Below the pieces are notes generated by a model. That model had not been told where the DNA came from. It saw only the letters and a program-made list of their open reading frames with translations, and ran no database searches. Of a DNA stretch of 64,000 nt, positions 23,803 to 34,555 are shown piece by piece (within the stretch, counting starts at the first letter, position 1; each line of letters opens with the position of its first letter). The stretch is from Erigeron canadensis (Eukaryota > Streptophyta > Magnoliopsida > Asterales > Asteraceae): contig NC_057769.1 in assembly GCF_010389155.1 (NCBI RefSeq), forward strand, positions 32,721,548 to 32,785,547, in the 5' to 3' direction. A program made the position numbers and the translations under genes.

Positions 23803-23906
23803 ACAAATATTTCATTAGTAGTACATTATCAGTATATTTTCAAAATGTAACTTTACAAATATTTCATTAGTAGTACATTATCAGTATATTTTCAAAATGT
23901 AACTTT
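23803..23906. repeat. Perfect tandem pair, 52-bp units
   Basis: Units 23803-23854 and 23855-23906 are identical base for base, so the duplication is recent (or the assembly has repeated it). Confidence 0.95.
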
Positions 23907-24004
23907 GTTTTGTATAAATAACACATAGTGTAAGTCTTTTGTCAGCGTTATACCTTAACGATCTTAACGTAAAACATACTTTCCATGCATAAGAAATGTA
24001 ATAT

Positions 24005-24522
24005 CACTAGCTAAAAAAAAATTCATTTGTTCACATTTGGTTATAAAAAGAATGAACAAATTTATGAATTTAATCACATATAAAAATATGTAAAAAAAAA
24101 TTACATTTAAAAGTGTAAATAAATTTTAAAAATTATAATTTTTCACGCTTATAAATGTGTAAACAAAATGTTAACATTAAAAAGTATGAACAATTGTCAA
24201 ATATTTTTACACTTAAAGTGTGAAAGTCAATTTGTAACACATGATTTTTTCACACTATCTATGTGTGAAGAAAATAGGTGTTCAATTAACTTTCACACTC
24301 TTAAGTGTGAACAATTGATATATTTTTACACTCTTGTAAGCGTGAACTTTTTTTTTCACACATGTATAAATGTGTAAATATTGTGATTTTTAAAATTTAT
24401 TCACACTTTCAAATGTAAATTATTTCTACTTACTTTTAAATGTGATTTTGTTGACAGATTTTTTCACACTTTTTTAAAATATGAAAAAATAAGTGTGAGA
24501 AAATGACAAATTTGTTGTAGTG
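24005..24522. mobile_element. Mini-CACTA transposon (518 bp)
   Basis: The element begins CACTAGCT and ends TTGTAGTG, so both ends carry the CACTA terminus. It has a perfect 3-bp target duplication, TAT (24002-24004 and 24523-24525), the size used by CACTA elements. The interior is packed with subterminal-type repeats of CACACTT/AAGTGTG in both orientations, which in this superfamily are transposase binding sites. It has no transposase and is non-autonomous. Confidence 0.9.
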
Positions 24523-25465
24523 TATCTCCTGGGCTCGAGTATAATACCTCGTACTATAATAAAAGTGGAAGTACTAGACTGCGTACAGAATATTTTAATC
24601 GAAATTAAAACAATACAAAGTTACGACAAAAATAGATCAAGAGTTGCATTGGTTGAAATGGTTAAGGCATTGCCTGTTACACAATTGACGCGGTCCCGTG
24701 TCTTCTTTTTGTTTTAAAACATTTTTCTCTTTATTTTTTTCAAACATTCTATCTATTTGTTCTTTTCCCCGTTTCCTTTTTTTACCAAACATTTTTTTTT
24801 TCTTTTTACTTTCCAAATATTTTATTAATACCATTCACAATAGATCTTTTTCTTAATTATTTCATCAATTAGTTTTGAACACCAACATTTTTCACTATTG
24901 TATCTTTTTAAATTTTCGTTTATTTCTTCTAACCGTATTAACACATAGAAACATGCCATGGATTTTTTTACATACATAATATTGTATTTTATTAGTTTTT
25001 TTTTCCTATAATAAGTGATTACATTATTTTTTATTCGTGTGTCATTATTTGCATTAACATAGACGTTATTGTATAATGTTTCTAATGCACGTTATAATTT
25101 ACATACTATTACAAATAATACACGTTGTACGCCTGGAGACATAACTAGTTTTTAAAGAAAAATAGTGAGTTAATGTTTATTATTCGATCAATTATATATA
25201 CACATAAACATATAGGCATGCATGTTCAACATAAAGTGCCATACATAATCATTATATCCATCATGAATATAATCACAATGTCATACGTTAAATAAAAATA
25301 CGGTTATTCTAGCTAGTCTGATAACTAAACCATAACAAAGCCGATGTCGACATTTATAAGATGATATTATATAACATGAGGAAGGATTATTTAAGAATCC
25401 ACAAATAAAAAAGAACTCAAGAACCGTCTGGACCAAACATTCTTTCCTTCTTTTTCTCTTTTCAA

Positions 25466-26132
25466 TTAAATAATAAAATTCACCCAAATCATTTAAAATG
25501 TTTTATCTCACAAACCGTAAATCGTTAAACGAAACAAAAAGCATGGGTAGTATTAAAATTTAGTCCTCTTTCATTAGAGATCCAATTCAATATACTTTTG
25601 ACGACTTTTTAATTTTCGTTTTTTTTCATGTTCTACTTGTGTACCTACACATGTGTAGGATCATTGTTTTCACATGTAAATTAGTAAATGAACATATGTA
25701 CACAACAATGAAGGTTAAGGGCTGAGCCATGGTGGCCAAGGGCGGAGCCCATTAGTCCATGGCAGAGCCATAGCGGCTAAGGACGGAGCCCGTTAGGTAG
25801 CTCACCCATCACCGGTCACCCCCTATGACCTATCACCCTCTATGACCTATCACCCTCAATGACCTATCACCCCAACCAGCTTTGGTTTATGAATATCCTT
25901 AAGGGCGAAGCCCGCTCCGAATCATAATTTTTGTTCAACCTACACATGTATAAGTTATGTGTAAGTACCAAAAAGAAAACGAAAATTAAAAAGTCGTCAA
26001 AAATATATCAAATTGGATTTCTAATGAAAGGGGACGAAATTTTAAGATTACCCATATTTTTTGTTTCGTCTAACGATTTACGGTTTGTGAAATCAAGCAT
26101 TTTGAATGATTTTGGTGAATTTTATTATTTAA
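25466..26132. mobile_element. Fold-back (long inverted repeat) element
   Basis: Arms 25466-25659 and 25938-26132 are inverted copies of each other ('ttaaataataaaattcacc', 'acaaaccgtaaatcgtta', 'ttttcgttt', 'cctacacatgt'). The loop of about 280 bp contains GGGCGGAGCCC words and a 17-bp tandem repeat. Sequence in the arms and loop ('tatatc.aattggat.tctaatgaaag', 'gacctatcac') is related to the family H Helitrons, suggesting that two opposed copies fused. Confidence 0.75.
25820..25873. repeat. 17-bp tandem repeat, three copies
   Basis: Units of the form CCCTCTATGACCTATCA are repeated three times with small changes. The reverse complement (TGATAGGTCATAGAG) occurs in the family H Helitrons at about 5820, 8470 and 28808. 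Confidence 0.85.
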
Positions 26133-26175
26133 CTAGATTTTGACCCATGTTAATCCACGGGCTTTATTACGTTTT
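26133..26175 (-). mobile_element. Helitron 3' end (minus orientation)
   Basis: On the minus strand, AGCCCGTGGATTAACATGGG forms a short hairpin, followed by TCAAAAT and CTAG and then a host T. This fits a Helitron 3' terminus. The element would extend to the right, but I could not find its 5' end. Confidence 0.55.
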
Positions 26176-26839
26176 TACTTTGGAAGAGAGCCAATAATTT
26201 TAACCTACAAAACGAATCAGGTACCTTTATAATGGCTTAGTTGATGATCCTCATGATCCATTATATGTCTTGCTAAAGTTTTTGGAAAATATGCAACTTT
26301 TGCCAAAATGCAAATCAAATAGGCTAAGAAACATTCACGTGTTTCCATGAACAACCCATAACGCTTAGAAGAAAGGAGAAACCAGCCCAACAATTTCGAA
26401 CATCGCATGATATGGGAAAATCTTTCATCATGTTCAAGTACCCGGCGCCACATATTTTTAACTTTCCATCTTTAAACGCATTTACCTTCCCATGCTCGCT
26501 TCAATATCATTCCACAACATCCTAATAATCTCTTACCATCATGGAGTCCTCGAGTTAATGAAATCAGTCTTAATTTGAACTTTGAAGTGATCCCGTTGAA
26601 ACTTCTTTGGTTTTATTGAACTTAAATGACTTCAATGGACACTCTCCGCCAATTCATTTGGAGCTGTAATTTCGAACTGTAATAAGATCAAATTAGCATC
26701 ACACCTTTTAAGAATGACAAAGATAACAATTCACTGTTTTGCCCGTGATGGGACTGAAAACCCGTAACATCTTGATTCATAGGTACACTCTAGTTTATAA
26801 GCCTCTTAGTAATTAATATAACACTCACGTCACAAGGTG

Positions 26840-26925
26840 CTCCACTGGTCAGATGTTTAGAAATCCTCACAAAAAATCTCGGGTTCACACCTCCTTTAGG
26901 TAAGGGAAAGGGATTGGAAATCTGG
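26840..26925 (+). mobile_element. Possible SINE head
   Basis: CCACTGGTCAGATG resembles box A, and TCGGGTTCACACC, about 35 bases on, resembles box B. There is no clear target duplication. Confidence 0.25.
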
Positions 26926-28394
26926 AACCCGAATGGGTAAAACAATCCTTCTTTTTCTTTGTTTACTAATAATAATTACAAACCATGTGACGGTTCGTAG
27001 ATTTATAATTTTCCTTCATCCGGTAATCAAATGGTGTAACGTAGGTATATGGATGTCCTTCATTTGATTAATCTAGTCATGAATCATGAATTCTAACCAA
27101 GAGTAAGTTATCATGTCGAATTGGTTGCTACAATTAGTAGACTTCCTTCTTTTCATTTGCTTTGTGGCTACCACCGTTGGATAAGGCTCCAACAACTTCA
27201 TTAGTTAAAGCATATACTATGAGATTAAATTAACAGTAATTACTTTAAATTATAGTAATTGTAATATCTGTCCAGTTGATTCTAAAACCAAAATGCAACA
27301 TAACCAAAAACATTTCTATGCACTTTGTTTAGTTATAGATTTGTAATATCAATTTTCTAATCACTATATCATTGAATGTGATAGTTTTATTTTATCATAC
27401 GGCATTATCAAGAGATATCACAAATCACAAATTGAAACTCAAAATTATTTGATAAATAGAAGAATTACACCATATTAATTGATTCGATCGCCGTTTCGAA
27501 GACAATCACATTGGTAGATTTTTTCCACACTCCTATATCCTCCATTCTTATTCTTATTCATTATTATAGTATTTACATATAAAAGTAATACAATATTTGA
27601 AAAGAAGATTGAAACTTGGCCATTAGAAAAAAGAAGATTGATCGATGCGAGCAGTTTGGGTATGTTAAGTTGTTAACCGTATACATAGTTTGAATTTGTT
27701 TGGGGTTTTTGACTTTTTAGTAATTGTGATCTAATTTTAATCTAAAATCTGTTTTAATTATAAATAAGTATAAAGGTGATGACTTGTATGTAATTAAAGG
27801 GAAATTAGAAAGTTGGATATGAGCTAATTATCTGCCACGTAAGCTGATTGAAAAACAGGGTATGTTCCTTTAATAGATAGGTAGATTGAAGTGAAAAAAA
27901 AGGAGGAAAGAATGTGTGATCTTGAATGATTCTTGAGTTTTTTTTTTTTTTTTTTTATGAGTTCTCAAAATAAATCACCCCTGTATAATATATAACAAGG
28001 ATAATAAAAAATGAGAACTTATAATTAAATAAAATGGATATATAAGGTTAACCTTATTATCTCATTGGACACTTAAAATTCTTAGTAATTCATGTCATGC
28101 ATCTAATCTTACCCGCAGTAAGATATATATAATTTTATTCATTTTTTATATATATATTTTTTAAAAATCTTTGTAAAACTTTATGTGATCTACACAATCA
28201 AAATACGGATCATGATAGCAAGTCGTAATTTACTGATTTAGCATCCCATAAAAGAACAATTAAGGCTATCTTTATTCAATTCAATTATATTTTTGGTCAA
28301 TGCTTATAAGTATATACTGTATCTTACTCATAATTCAGTAAATATATAAAAGGCACAGGGTAACACCATCAGGCAAAAAGTCAACCCAACCAAG

Positions 28395-28540
28395 GCATTT
28401 GCGGCGACGTCGCCGCTAATACTCTGACACTGACAGGGGCCCGCTTTTTTCTCTGCTAGATTTACCATTACAAACATGGGGTCCGCATCGCCGCTAATAC
28501 TGCCTGGTCGGGTTTGCCTCTTTCTAGCCTGATGGGCTTA
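28395..28540. repeat. GC patch with repeated GTCGCCGCTAATACT words
   Basis: GCGGCGACGTCGCCGCTAAT (28401-28420) is a perfect 16-base palindrome plus tail, and CATCGCCGCTAATACTG recurs about 80 bases later. Such words occur in subterminal regions of CACTA-like plant elements. I see no terminus here, so it is probably a remnant. Confidence 0.4.
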
Positions 28541-28764
28541 CGCTCCTCGTATAAAAATCATCAAACTCCGTCTCTTTCATAATGCATACAAAAGTTCATG
28601 ATGGTTGTATTAGATAGTTTAACCATCCACTAAAAAAAATACAGAGTAGTCTATATTAATATGCATAAGCCTAATTTGATACGTTAAGTATGACCAAATT
28701 AGATTGATTCAGAGTGTGGCTTATCGGTAATCGGAAACATGTTTATATATACATTATCAATCAA

Positions 28765-29164
28765 CGAGAGCAAGTACCCGCGCGTTGCGACGGTAAAATG
28801 ATGAGGGTGATAGGTCATAAAGTGTGATAAGTTATAGGAGGTTATATGTCATAGAGTGTCATAGTCAAATGCCTTATTCGTACGGGCTCCACACTCGAAT
28901 TTAAAAATTCGTCGAAAGTATATCAAATGATATCTCTAATGAAAGAGCATGAAATTTTAAGAACACCTATATAATTTTTATAATTTATCGATGTACGGTT
29001 TTTGAAATAAAAGATTTTGAAAGAATTAGAGGAATAAAATGATTTATGGAGGAGAGATAAAATTGTATGCATTGATGTATGGTACATTATGCATTAATAT
29101 GTGTATATTGTTGAATTGAATGTTGAAAGTTGAAAAATAAATTTGCTTTATAATATAATATAGA
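28765..29164 (-). mobile_element. Non-autonomous Helitron, family H, copy 3 (400 bp)
   Basis: Between host A (28764) and T (29165) lies a 400-bp unit. Read on the minus strand, it starts TCTATATTATATTATAAAGC and ends with ACCGTCGCAACGCGCGGGT, a short spacer and CTCG. The body matches copies 1 and 2. It lies 45 bases left of the Mutator-like element. Confidence 0.75.
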
Positions 29165-29218
29165 TAATAATTCACTTAAAAAAAATTCTTGAAAACATGT
29201 ATCCAATGTTAAAATTTA

Positions 29219-29388
29219 GAGAATTGATTAAACATCCTAAGATTTATGCCTACAGATCAACCTACTAGTAGAAAAATAACACTTGTCAATAATTTTTAAT
29301 TTACCAAAAATCATATTTTCATCTAATTTGTTATTCCTAATTTGCCCTTTTAGAGATAACTACTATTATTAATTGTTACTATTTACAT
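29219..29388 (+). repeat. Left terminal inverted repeat of the MULE
   Basis: It begins GAGAATTGATTAAACATCCT and is inverted relative to 32757-32926. Confidence 0.95.
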
Positions 29389-30037
29389 TATTTACAAATC
29401 GTATTCCAGTATATTACTAAATTATTGAATCTTGATTGGAAGATTGAAAATCAAAAAAGCCCTAAAAATACATCTTTACACATTCTGTTGCAGATAGCTG
29501 GTTCAATTCCTTGTGTATAATAGGTATGAGATTTTTTTTTAATATAACCTTATAAAATAATATTCATATTTAATTTATGTTATTATTGTGGTATGCAGTA
29601 TGCTCCATTCACATTCTGTTTTGAATGTAGTTATATTAGCGATGCTTCACATTATTATGAAATCTGTCTAATGCATTCTTCTTTTATACTTTCAAATATT
29701 TTTTGCGTTTTTTCAAGTACAAAATATGACATTGATGAAGATCAAGACACGAAACACAAATGGGGAAATTAAAGGCTAATTAATGTATACTATTCTTCAT
29801 TTGATTAATAAGTCTGGCAAAAAAAATGGGGGCTTGCCACTATTTTAATTGATATAAATTCATGCACATCTATATAGCTTCTTAATCACATTACATAATA
29901 TTGTGAATTAACATCCAAAAATGACCAATACACCAAAGAGTATTATGCCACTAGTTTAAGTTTCTTTTAAACCCAATCCGTTGCTTTAACTTGCTATGCA
30001 TGTACGTATCATGACTTTAATTAGTTATATTTTTAGG

Positions 30038-32185
30038 ATGGGTGACATTGTTCAAGATGGTCACAATTCTCAGGAGGTTGGGCAAAGCACTCAGCAAACT
30101 CCAGATACAATACAAGAACTCCCACAAGTTGGTATGAAATTTGATTCCGAAGATGAGCTTCATGTGTTTTATAAAAAGTATGCCTACCAAACTGGATTTG
30201 GAGTTCGGACATCGAGTACAAGAAGAGAGAGCAATACAAAATACTACGCACTTGAGTGTTCTAAAGGAGGTACATATGTTTGTAGAACCGAGTCTAATAC
30301 GACGAGATTATCAAGCAAAACAGATTGTAAGGCAAAAGTTAGCGTAATTGTTTATGGTGACGGAAGATGCACTATATCTCGTGTTTTTTTAGAGCATAAT
30401 CATGTTTTAAGTCCAAGAAAATCACGATTTCAAAGATCTCATAACAAGCTTGATTCGTACTCCAAAAGAAGGCTTGAGTTAAATGATTCCGCTGGTATTC
30501 CACTATGCAAAAATTTTCATTTGTTGGTAGTTGAAGCTCAGGGGTATGAAAATTTGGCTTTTGATGAGAGAGATTGTAGAAATTTCATTGCAAAAGCAAG
30601 GCAACTAAGACTTGGGACAGGGGATGCCGAAGCACTTCGTGATTATTTTGTTCGTATGCAAAGAAGAAGTCCAAACTTTTACTACGTGATTGACATGGAT
30701 GATGAAGGTCGTTTGCGAAATGTGTTTTGGGTAGACCCAAGGTCTAGGGCAGCTTATGAGTCATTTGGAGATGTTGTGTCTTTTGATAGTACATACTTGA
30801 CTAACAAATACGATATGCCTTTTGCTCCTTTTGTAGGGGTGAATCACCATAGACAATCTATTTTATTCGGTTGTGGTTTACTGTCAAGTGAGGATAAAGA
30901 AACATATGCATGGTTATTTAACTCATGGTTAGAATGCATGAATGGACGTTCACCAAAAACAATAATAACGGATCAATGTCGGTCAATGAAAGCAGCAGTA
31001 GCAAAAGTATTTCCAGAATCTCATCATCGACTTTGTCTTTGGCATATTATGAAGAAGATCCCCAAAAAGCTAAATGGGTATACTCAATATAAAGCTATTT
31101 ACAGAACTTTAAAAATCCTTGTGTACGAGTCTATAGAGCCTCAAGAGTTTGAAGATGGATGGTCCAAAATGATTGAAGATTATAATCTTGAAAAAAATGA
31201 ATGGTTAAGTTCCTTGTTTGATGAAAGAAAGCATTGGGTTCCTGTATATGTGAAAATAATATTTTGGGCAGGGATGTCACCACTCAAAGAAGTGAAAGTA
31301 TATATACTTTTTTTTGATGGATATGTTAATTCAAAAACTACCTTACGGCAATTTGTTGAGCAATATCATAATGCATTGAAAAGCAAGATGGAGAAAGAAA
31401 GTAAGGCTGATTTTGCATCTCAAAATTCTTCATACAAATTGTTAACAGGTTTGTGTTTTGAAAAACAATTTCATGATTGCTACACCAATGCAATTTTTAA
31501 ATTGTTTCAAAACGAGTTGCAAGGCATGTTATTTTGCAATCATTCGTTGTTCAAACAAGATGGTACAATATCTATATATCATGTCACGGATGTTGTGGAC
31601 AAGAAATACGAGAAGTGTAAGAGGAAAGTTGTATATGACGTGAGTTATAATGAAGTTGGATGTGATATCAAATGCTCGTGTCATTTGTTTGAATTTCGGG
31701 GAATTGTTTGTAGGCATATGATGAAAATACTCATCGAGAAAGAAATTAAAGAATTACCTTCACGCTATATCCTATCTCGGTGGAGGAAAGATTTGAAGCA
31801 TCGACACTATTACGTGACTAGTTGTTATGAAGATTTGAAAAATGAGGAGCAAGCTAAACAATTTAATCACTTGTGTTCTGACTTTTACGAGGCTGCTCAC
31901 ATTGCCAATTCTCGAGAAAAGTACGAATATTTGATAAAATGTATACAAGTGGCGAAGGAAAAGCTAAATCATGATACGAGTTGGGTTCTTACTAGTAACA
32001 AAGTTGTAATGTGTGAAGATGTCCAATGTGGTCCAAACCCAGCAGCAAAGTTGTTATCTCCCTCAAAAGTACGTGGTAAAGGTCGTCCGCCTTCGAAGAG
32101 AAATGAATCAATTGTAGAGGAGACAATAAAGGAAAAAAAAGAAGACGAAAAATGTACAATTACATCCCTCTTTTACTATCTTTAA
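30038..32185 (+). CDS. FAR1/FHY3-related MULE transposase (probably inactive)
   Basis: The main exon encodes 715 residues. I start at the ATG at 30038 (MGDIVQDG) because it follows a splice acceptor, TATTTTTAG|G. An upstream ATG at 29996 would lie in the intron. Domains in order: FAR1 DNA-binding domain (about 35-120, with Cys/Cys and HNH), MULE catalytic domain (first Asp in SFDSTYL, residue 250; second Asp in TDQCRSM, 312; CLWH at 333-336), and a SWIM zinc finger (Cys546, Cys548, Cys558, His560). A basic GKGRPPSKR lies near the end. Residues 415-426 read PLKEVKVYILFF where relatives have TTQRSESMNAFF. One base is missing near 31280 and one T is extra at 31308-31315, so the conserved Glu of SES is lost. 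Small downstream exons are possible (32231-32302 and 32385-32474, ending SFDLNH), but the first splice phase does not join cleanly. Being inside TIRs, it is a transposase rather than a host light-signalling factor. Confidence 0.85.
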   Translation: MGDIVQDGHNSQEVGQSTQQTPDTIQELPQVGMKFDSEDELHVFYKKYAYQTGFGVRTSSTRRESNTKYYALECSKGGTYVCRTESNTTRLSSKTDCKAKVSVIVYGDGRCTISRVFLEHNHVLSPRKSRFQRSHNKLDSYSKRRLELNDSAGIPLCKNFHLLVVEAQGYENLAFDERDCRNFIAKARQLRLGTGDAEALRDYFVRMQRRSPNFYYVIDMDDEGRLRNVFWVDPRSRAAYESFGDVVSFDSTYLTNKYDMPFAPFVGVNHHRQSILFGCGLLSSEDKETYAWLFNSWLECMNGRSPKTIITDQCRSMKAAVAKVFPESHHRLCLWHIMKKIPKKLNGYTQYKAIYRTLKILVYESIEPQEFEDGWSKMIEDYNLEKNEWLSSLFDERKHWVPVYVKIIFWAGMSPLKEVKVYILFFDGYVNSKTTLRQFVEQYHNALKSKMEKESKADFASQNSSYKLLTGLCFEKQFHDCYTNAIFKLFQNELQGMLFCNHSLFKQDGTISIYHVTDVVDKKYEKCKRKVVYDVSYNEVGCDIKCSCHLFEFRGIVCRHMMKILIEKEIKELPSRYILSRWRKDLKHRHYYVTSCYEDLKNEEQAKQFNHLCSDFYEAAHIANSREKYEYLIKCIQVAKEKLNHDTSWVLTSNKVVMCEDVQCGPNPAAKLLSPSKVRGKGRPPSKRNESIVEETIKEKKEDEKCTITSLFYYL

Positions 32186-32756
32186 TGGCTTTATCATTGA
32201 TATAGTTTCCGCTTAACATATGTACTGTAGGTGTGTGATGGAAAAAAGGACAAAGTACAAGATCAAAGGAATTCATCTTTGTCAGACATAAGAGCTGATA
32301 AGGTAATAACTTTGTCATCCCACAATATAAGAATTTGTTTTGTATATAATCCATCCCATTTATAAAGATTAGAATGGTTAACAGGGTACAAGCTCAAGTA
32401 GTAAAGATGGAAGAACTTTCATAAGTGATACCATGTTTCCTTCTACCTATTACAGTTTTGATCTTAATCATTGAGCAAAGATGTGAGTGTATAAATATTG
32501 TAATTATGATACAATATTTTGCGTTAAATGTATTATTGTGATACTTGGTAGAGCACTTCTAATGTATTTCAGTTATATATATGTATATGTGCAGGCTTAT
32601 ATATTTTTCATGATGATGATTGATGATCGCAAAAGCATGCAGGAGTGAAGTCATAGTGCAATCTTTGTAGGATAGCAATCTTTTTGGCAAATAAATTATA
32701 ACATTTTAGTACGATGTTGATTTCTTTAGTACATGTTTTCTATACGTTTTATAAAT

Positions 32757-32926
32757 ATGTAAATAGTAACAATTAATAATAGTAGTTATCTCTAAAAGGG
32801 CAAATTAGGAATAACAAATTAGATAAAAATATGATTTTTGGTAAATAGAAAATTATTGACAAGTGTCATTTTTCTATTAGTAGGATGATTTGTAGGCATA
32901 AATCTTAGGATGTTTAATCAATTTTC
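32757..32926 (-). repeat. Right terminal inverted repeat of the MULE
   Basis: Read inward on the minus strand, it begins GAAAATTGATTAAACATCCT. Confidence 0.95.
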
Positions 32927-32935
32927 TAAAATTTA

Positions 32936-34129
32936 ACAACTTAAGAAAACTTGTTGGGCTAAAATAAATTTGAGATAAAAGTCATCGCGATCTTTCTGAA
33001 ACTCCGTAAGAATGTACACATGCAATAAGTCATATGGTTAAAAAAAAATTGCTCAATCTAAATTGATTATTCAAATATATGCTTTAACAAATATGTGCAT
33101 GAAGTTTGTATCTTGAGTCAATCTATTCATATATACAGTACAACAAAACGTTAACTAATACGATATTAGATAAAGATTAACTAAAAGTCAAGGTTACAAA
33201 AGCACTATTAGATTTGTGTTTGACCCAAAAATTTTAAACAGAAGATCTAAATTCTACTTAATTATTATTTTTAATCTTCAATATGTGATTTGTAAAAAAA
33301 ATAGATTCCTCTACCCAGTTAAAAAGAAAAAAAATCAAAAACATCATAAATAATTATGTTTTTAGTCCAACAAGTAAATAAAACCAATATAAACATATAC
33401 ATTAATTCTAGTAATATATTAAATTTGAGCAAAGATCAGATTTTCCTGTATTGGTACCGTTAATGTTTGTTTTACTTCTTCCATAATCATAAATTTGGTA
33501 TTCGTTTTGGGCCTCCGGTGATGCTACGAACTAATGATCTTCTTAAATTGCAAAAGTAAAAAAGATCAAAGGATTTGTACCTTTGTGGGATATTCTTTTT
33601 GGGGTTAGATATTCGTACTGATAATGTGTTATAAAACTAACGAAACAGAAAAATAAAGAAGACAAGAGAAATAGAGACAATGGAGAAATATATTATTCAT
33701 CTCATATAAAGAATATATTTCTATTACAATAATAGCTTCTTCTCCAATTAATTAAATAATGTTTATAAATTAAATAAGTTTTTTCATTGTCGCATTGTGC
33801 GGGTACTATGCTCGTCTAATAAGACAAGTGACTCCTTTTTTCCCCTTAAATTTTCAGCCTTTGAAAAACCAAAATTACCCATCTCATTTATTCACTAATT
33901 TAAACATCTCCACCTAATATACCTATATTACCTTTAAATGAAATAACTTATAATATAGATTCATCAACCCTTAAAATATCTACACGTACTACCACCTTTA
34001 ATAGCAATTACGTTTACATTCTCCATCATCGCTGCCCCCAATGACGCTCCCACCACTGTTACCACCACCTCTACCAACGCTACCGCCGACACCGCTACCC
34101 CACCACTACCGCATTAGGCGGGTATAAAT
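32936..34129. other. AT-rich intergenic DNA
   Basis: There is no supported gene. A GC-rich word at 33790-33815 (CGCATTGTGCGGGTACTATG) resembles a Helitron hairpin region in minus orientation, and the stretch 34010-34105 is rich in CACCAC/CCGC words shared with 5460-5570. Confidence 0.45.
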
Positions 34130-34133
34130 CTAG
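34010..34133 (+). mobile_element. Helitron 3' end (plus orientation)
   Basis: ACCGCATTAGGCGGGTATAA forms a short hairpin, followed by ATCTAG and a host T (34134). The homologous site in block A (near 2232) continues straight into 'ttctttgatgataa' without it, so this is an insertion boundary. The 5' end was not found. Confidence 0.6.
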
Positions 34134-34459
34134 TTTCTTTAATGATAATGTACACTTTCCGATAGAACTCATAGAAGTCATAACATATATATTCATACAC
34201 ATTAATTTTTCACGTACATAAATCGAGTGCATGATTTAGACAACCACTTCCAATAATAGCTTACGAGATTTTATTATATAAAAAAATTGTTAAAAACAAT
34301 CCTAGTTAATGTGTATTAAAAAGCTATACTTGTTATATCAAGAGTCTATTTTTGAATTTATGATAAATTTATAACTATTTTATGTACCTTAACTACAGTC
34401 TCTGACATTGTATTTGACCCTTTATTATATCTCCGTACTTAATTAAAGATGTGACCAAT

Positions 34460-34464
<5 letters not shown>

Positions 34465-34503
<39 letters not shown>
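34465..34503. repeat. (TA)n microsatellite
   Basis: About 19 TA units. The same place in block A has only 'atatatat'. Confidence 0.95.
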
Positions 34504-34508
<5 letters not shown>

Positions 34509-34555
34509 AGAAAAAGAGGTGACGTAATAAATTAACATAAATATTTAATTTTATT

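Larger units (their letters stand above)
22053..24001. other. Intergenic DNA upstream of the BAHD gene
   Basis: Apart from the TATA-like site and the two perfect or near-perfect tandem pairs listed separately, I recognise no gene. A modestly GC-rich, GT-repeat-containing stretch at 22960-23330 has overlapping open frames on both strands with a low-complexity WWW/GGG character and no recognisable domain. Confidence 0.4.
24526..29209. other. Intergenic DNA with repeats, no supported gene
   Basis: No protein-coding gene is evident. Listed separately are a fold-back element (25466-26132), a Helitron end (26133), a SINE-like head (26840), a CACTA-like GC patch (28395-28540) and Helitron copy 3 (28765-29164). 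A plus-strand CTAG end near 25150 ('gacataactagt') may be another weak Helitron terminus. Confidence 0.5.
29219..32926 (+). mobile_element. Mutator-like element (FAR1-type MULE), both ends intact
   Basis: The terminal inverted repeats at 29219-29388 and 32757-32926 are 170 bp long and differ at about eight positions (roughly 95 percent identical). They are flanked by a perfect 9-bp direct repeat, TAAAATTTA (29210-29218 and 32927-32935), the hallmark target duplication of Mutator elements. The 3.7-kb interior holds one plus-strand FAR1/FHY3-type transposase. The high TIR similarity suggests a moderately young insertion. Confidence 0.95.

Noticed and set aside
24640..24715. tRNA gene or SINE ('tggttgaaatggttaaggca')
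   Set aside because: The box A-like phrase is not followed by a convincing box B, and no cloverleaf can be drawn.
26217..26453. Minus-strand frame with MWRRVLEHDERF
   Set aside because: No domain, neighbouring exon or repeat family was recognised. It is a chance-length frame for this region.
30038..32185. Annotation as a host FAR1-RELATED SEQUENCE transcription factor
   Set aside because: The surrounding 170-bp TIRs and 9-bp target duplication identify it as a transposase of a mobile element, and its acidic motif is scrambled.
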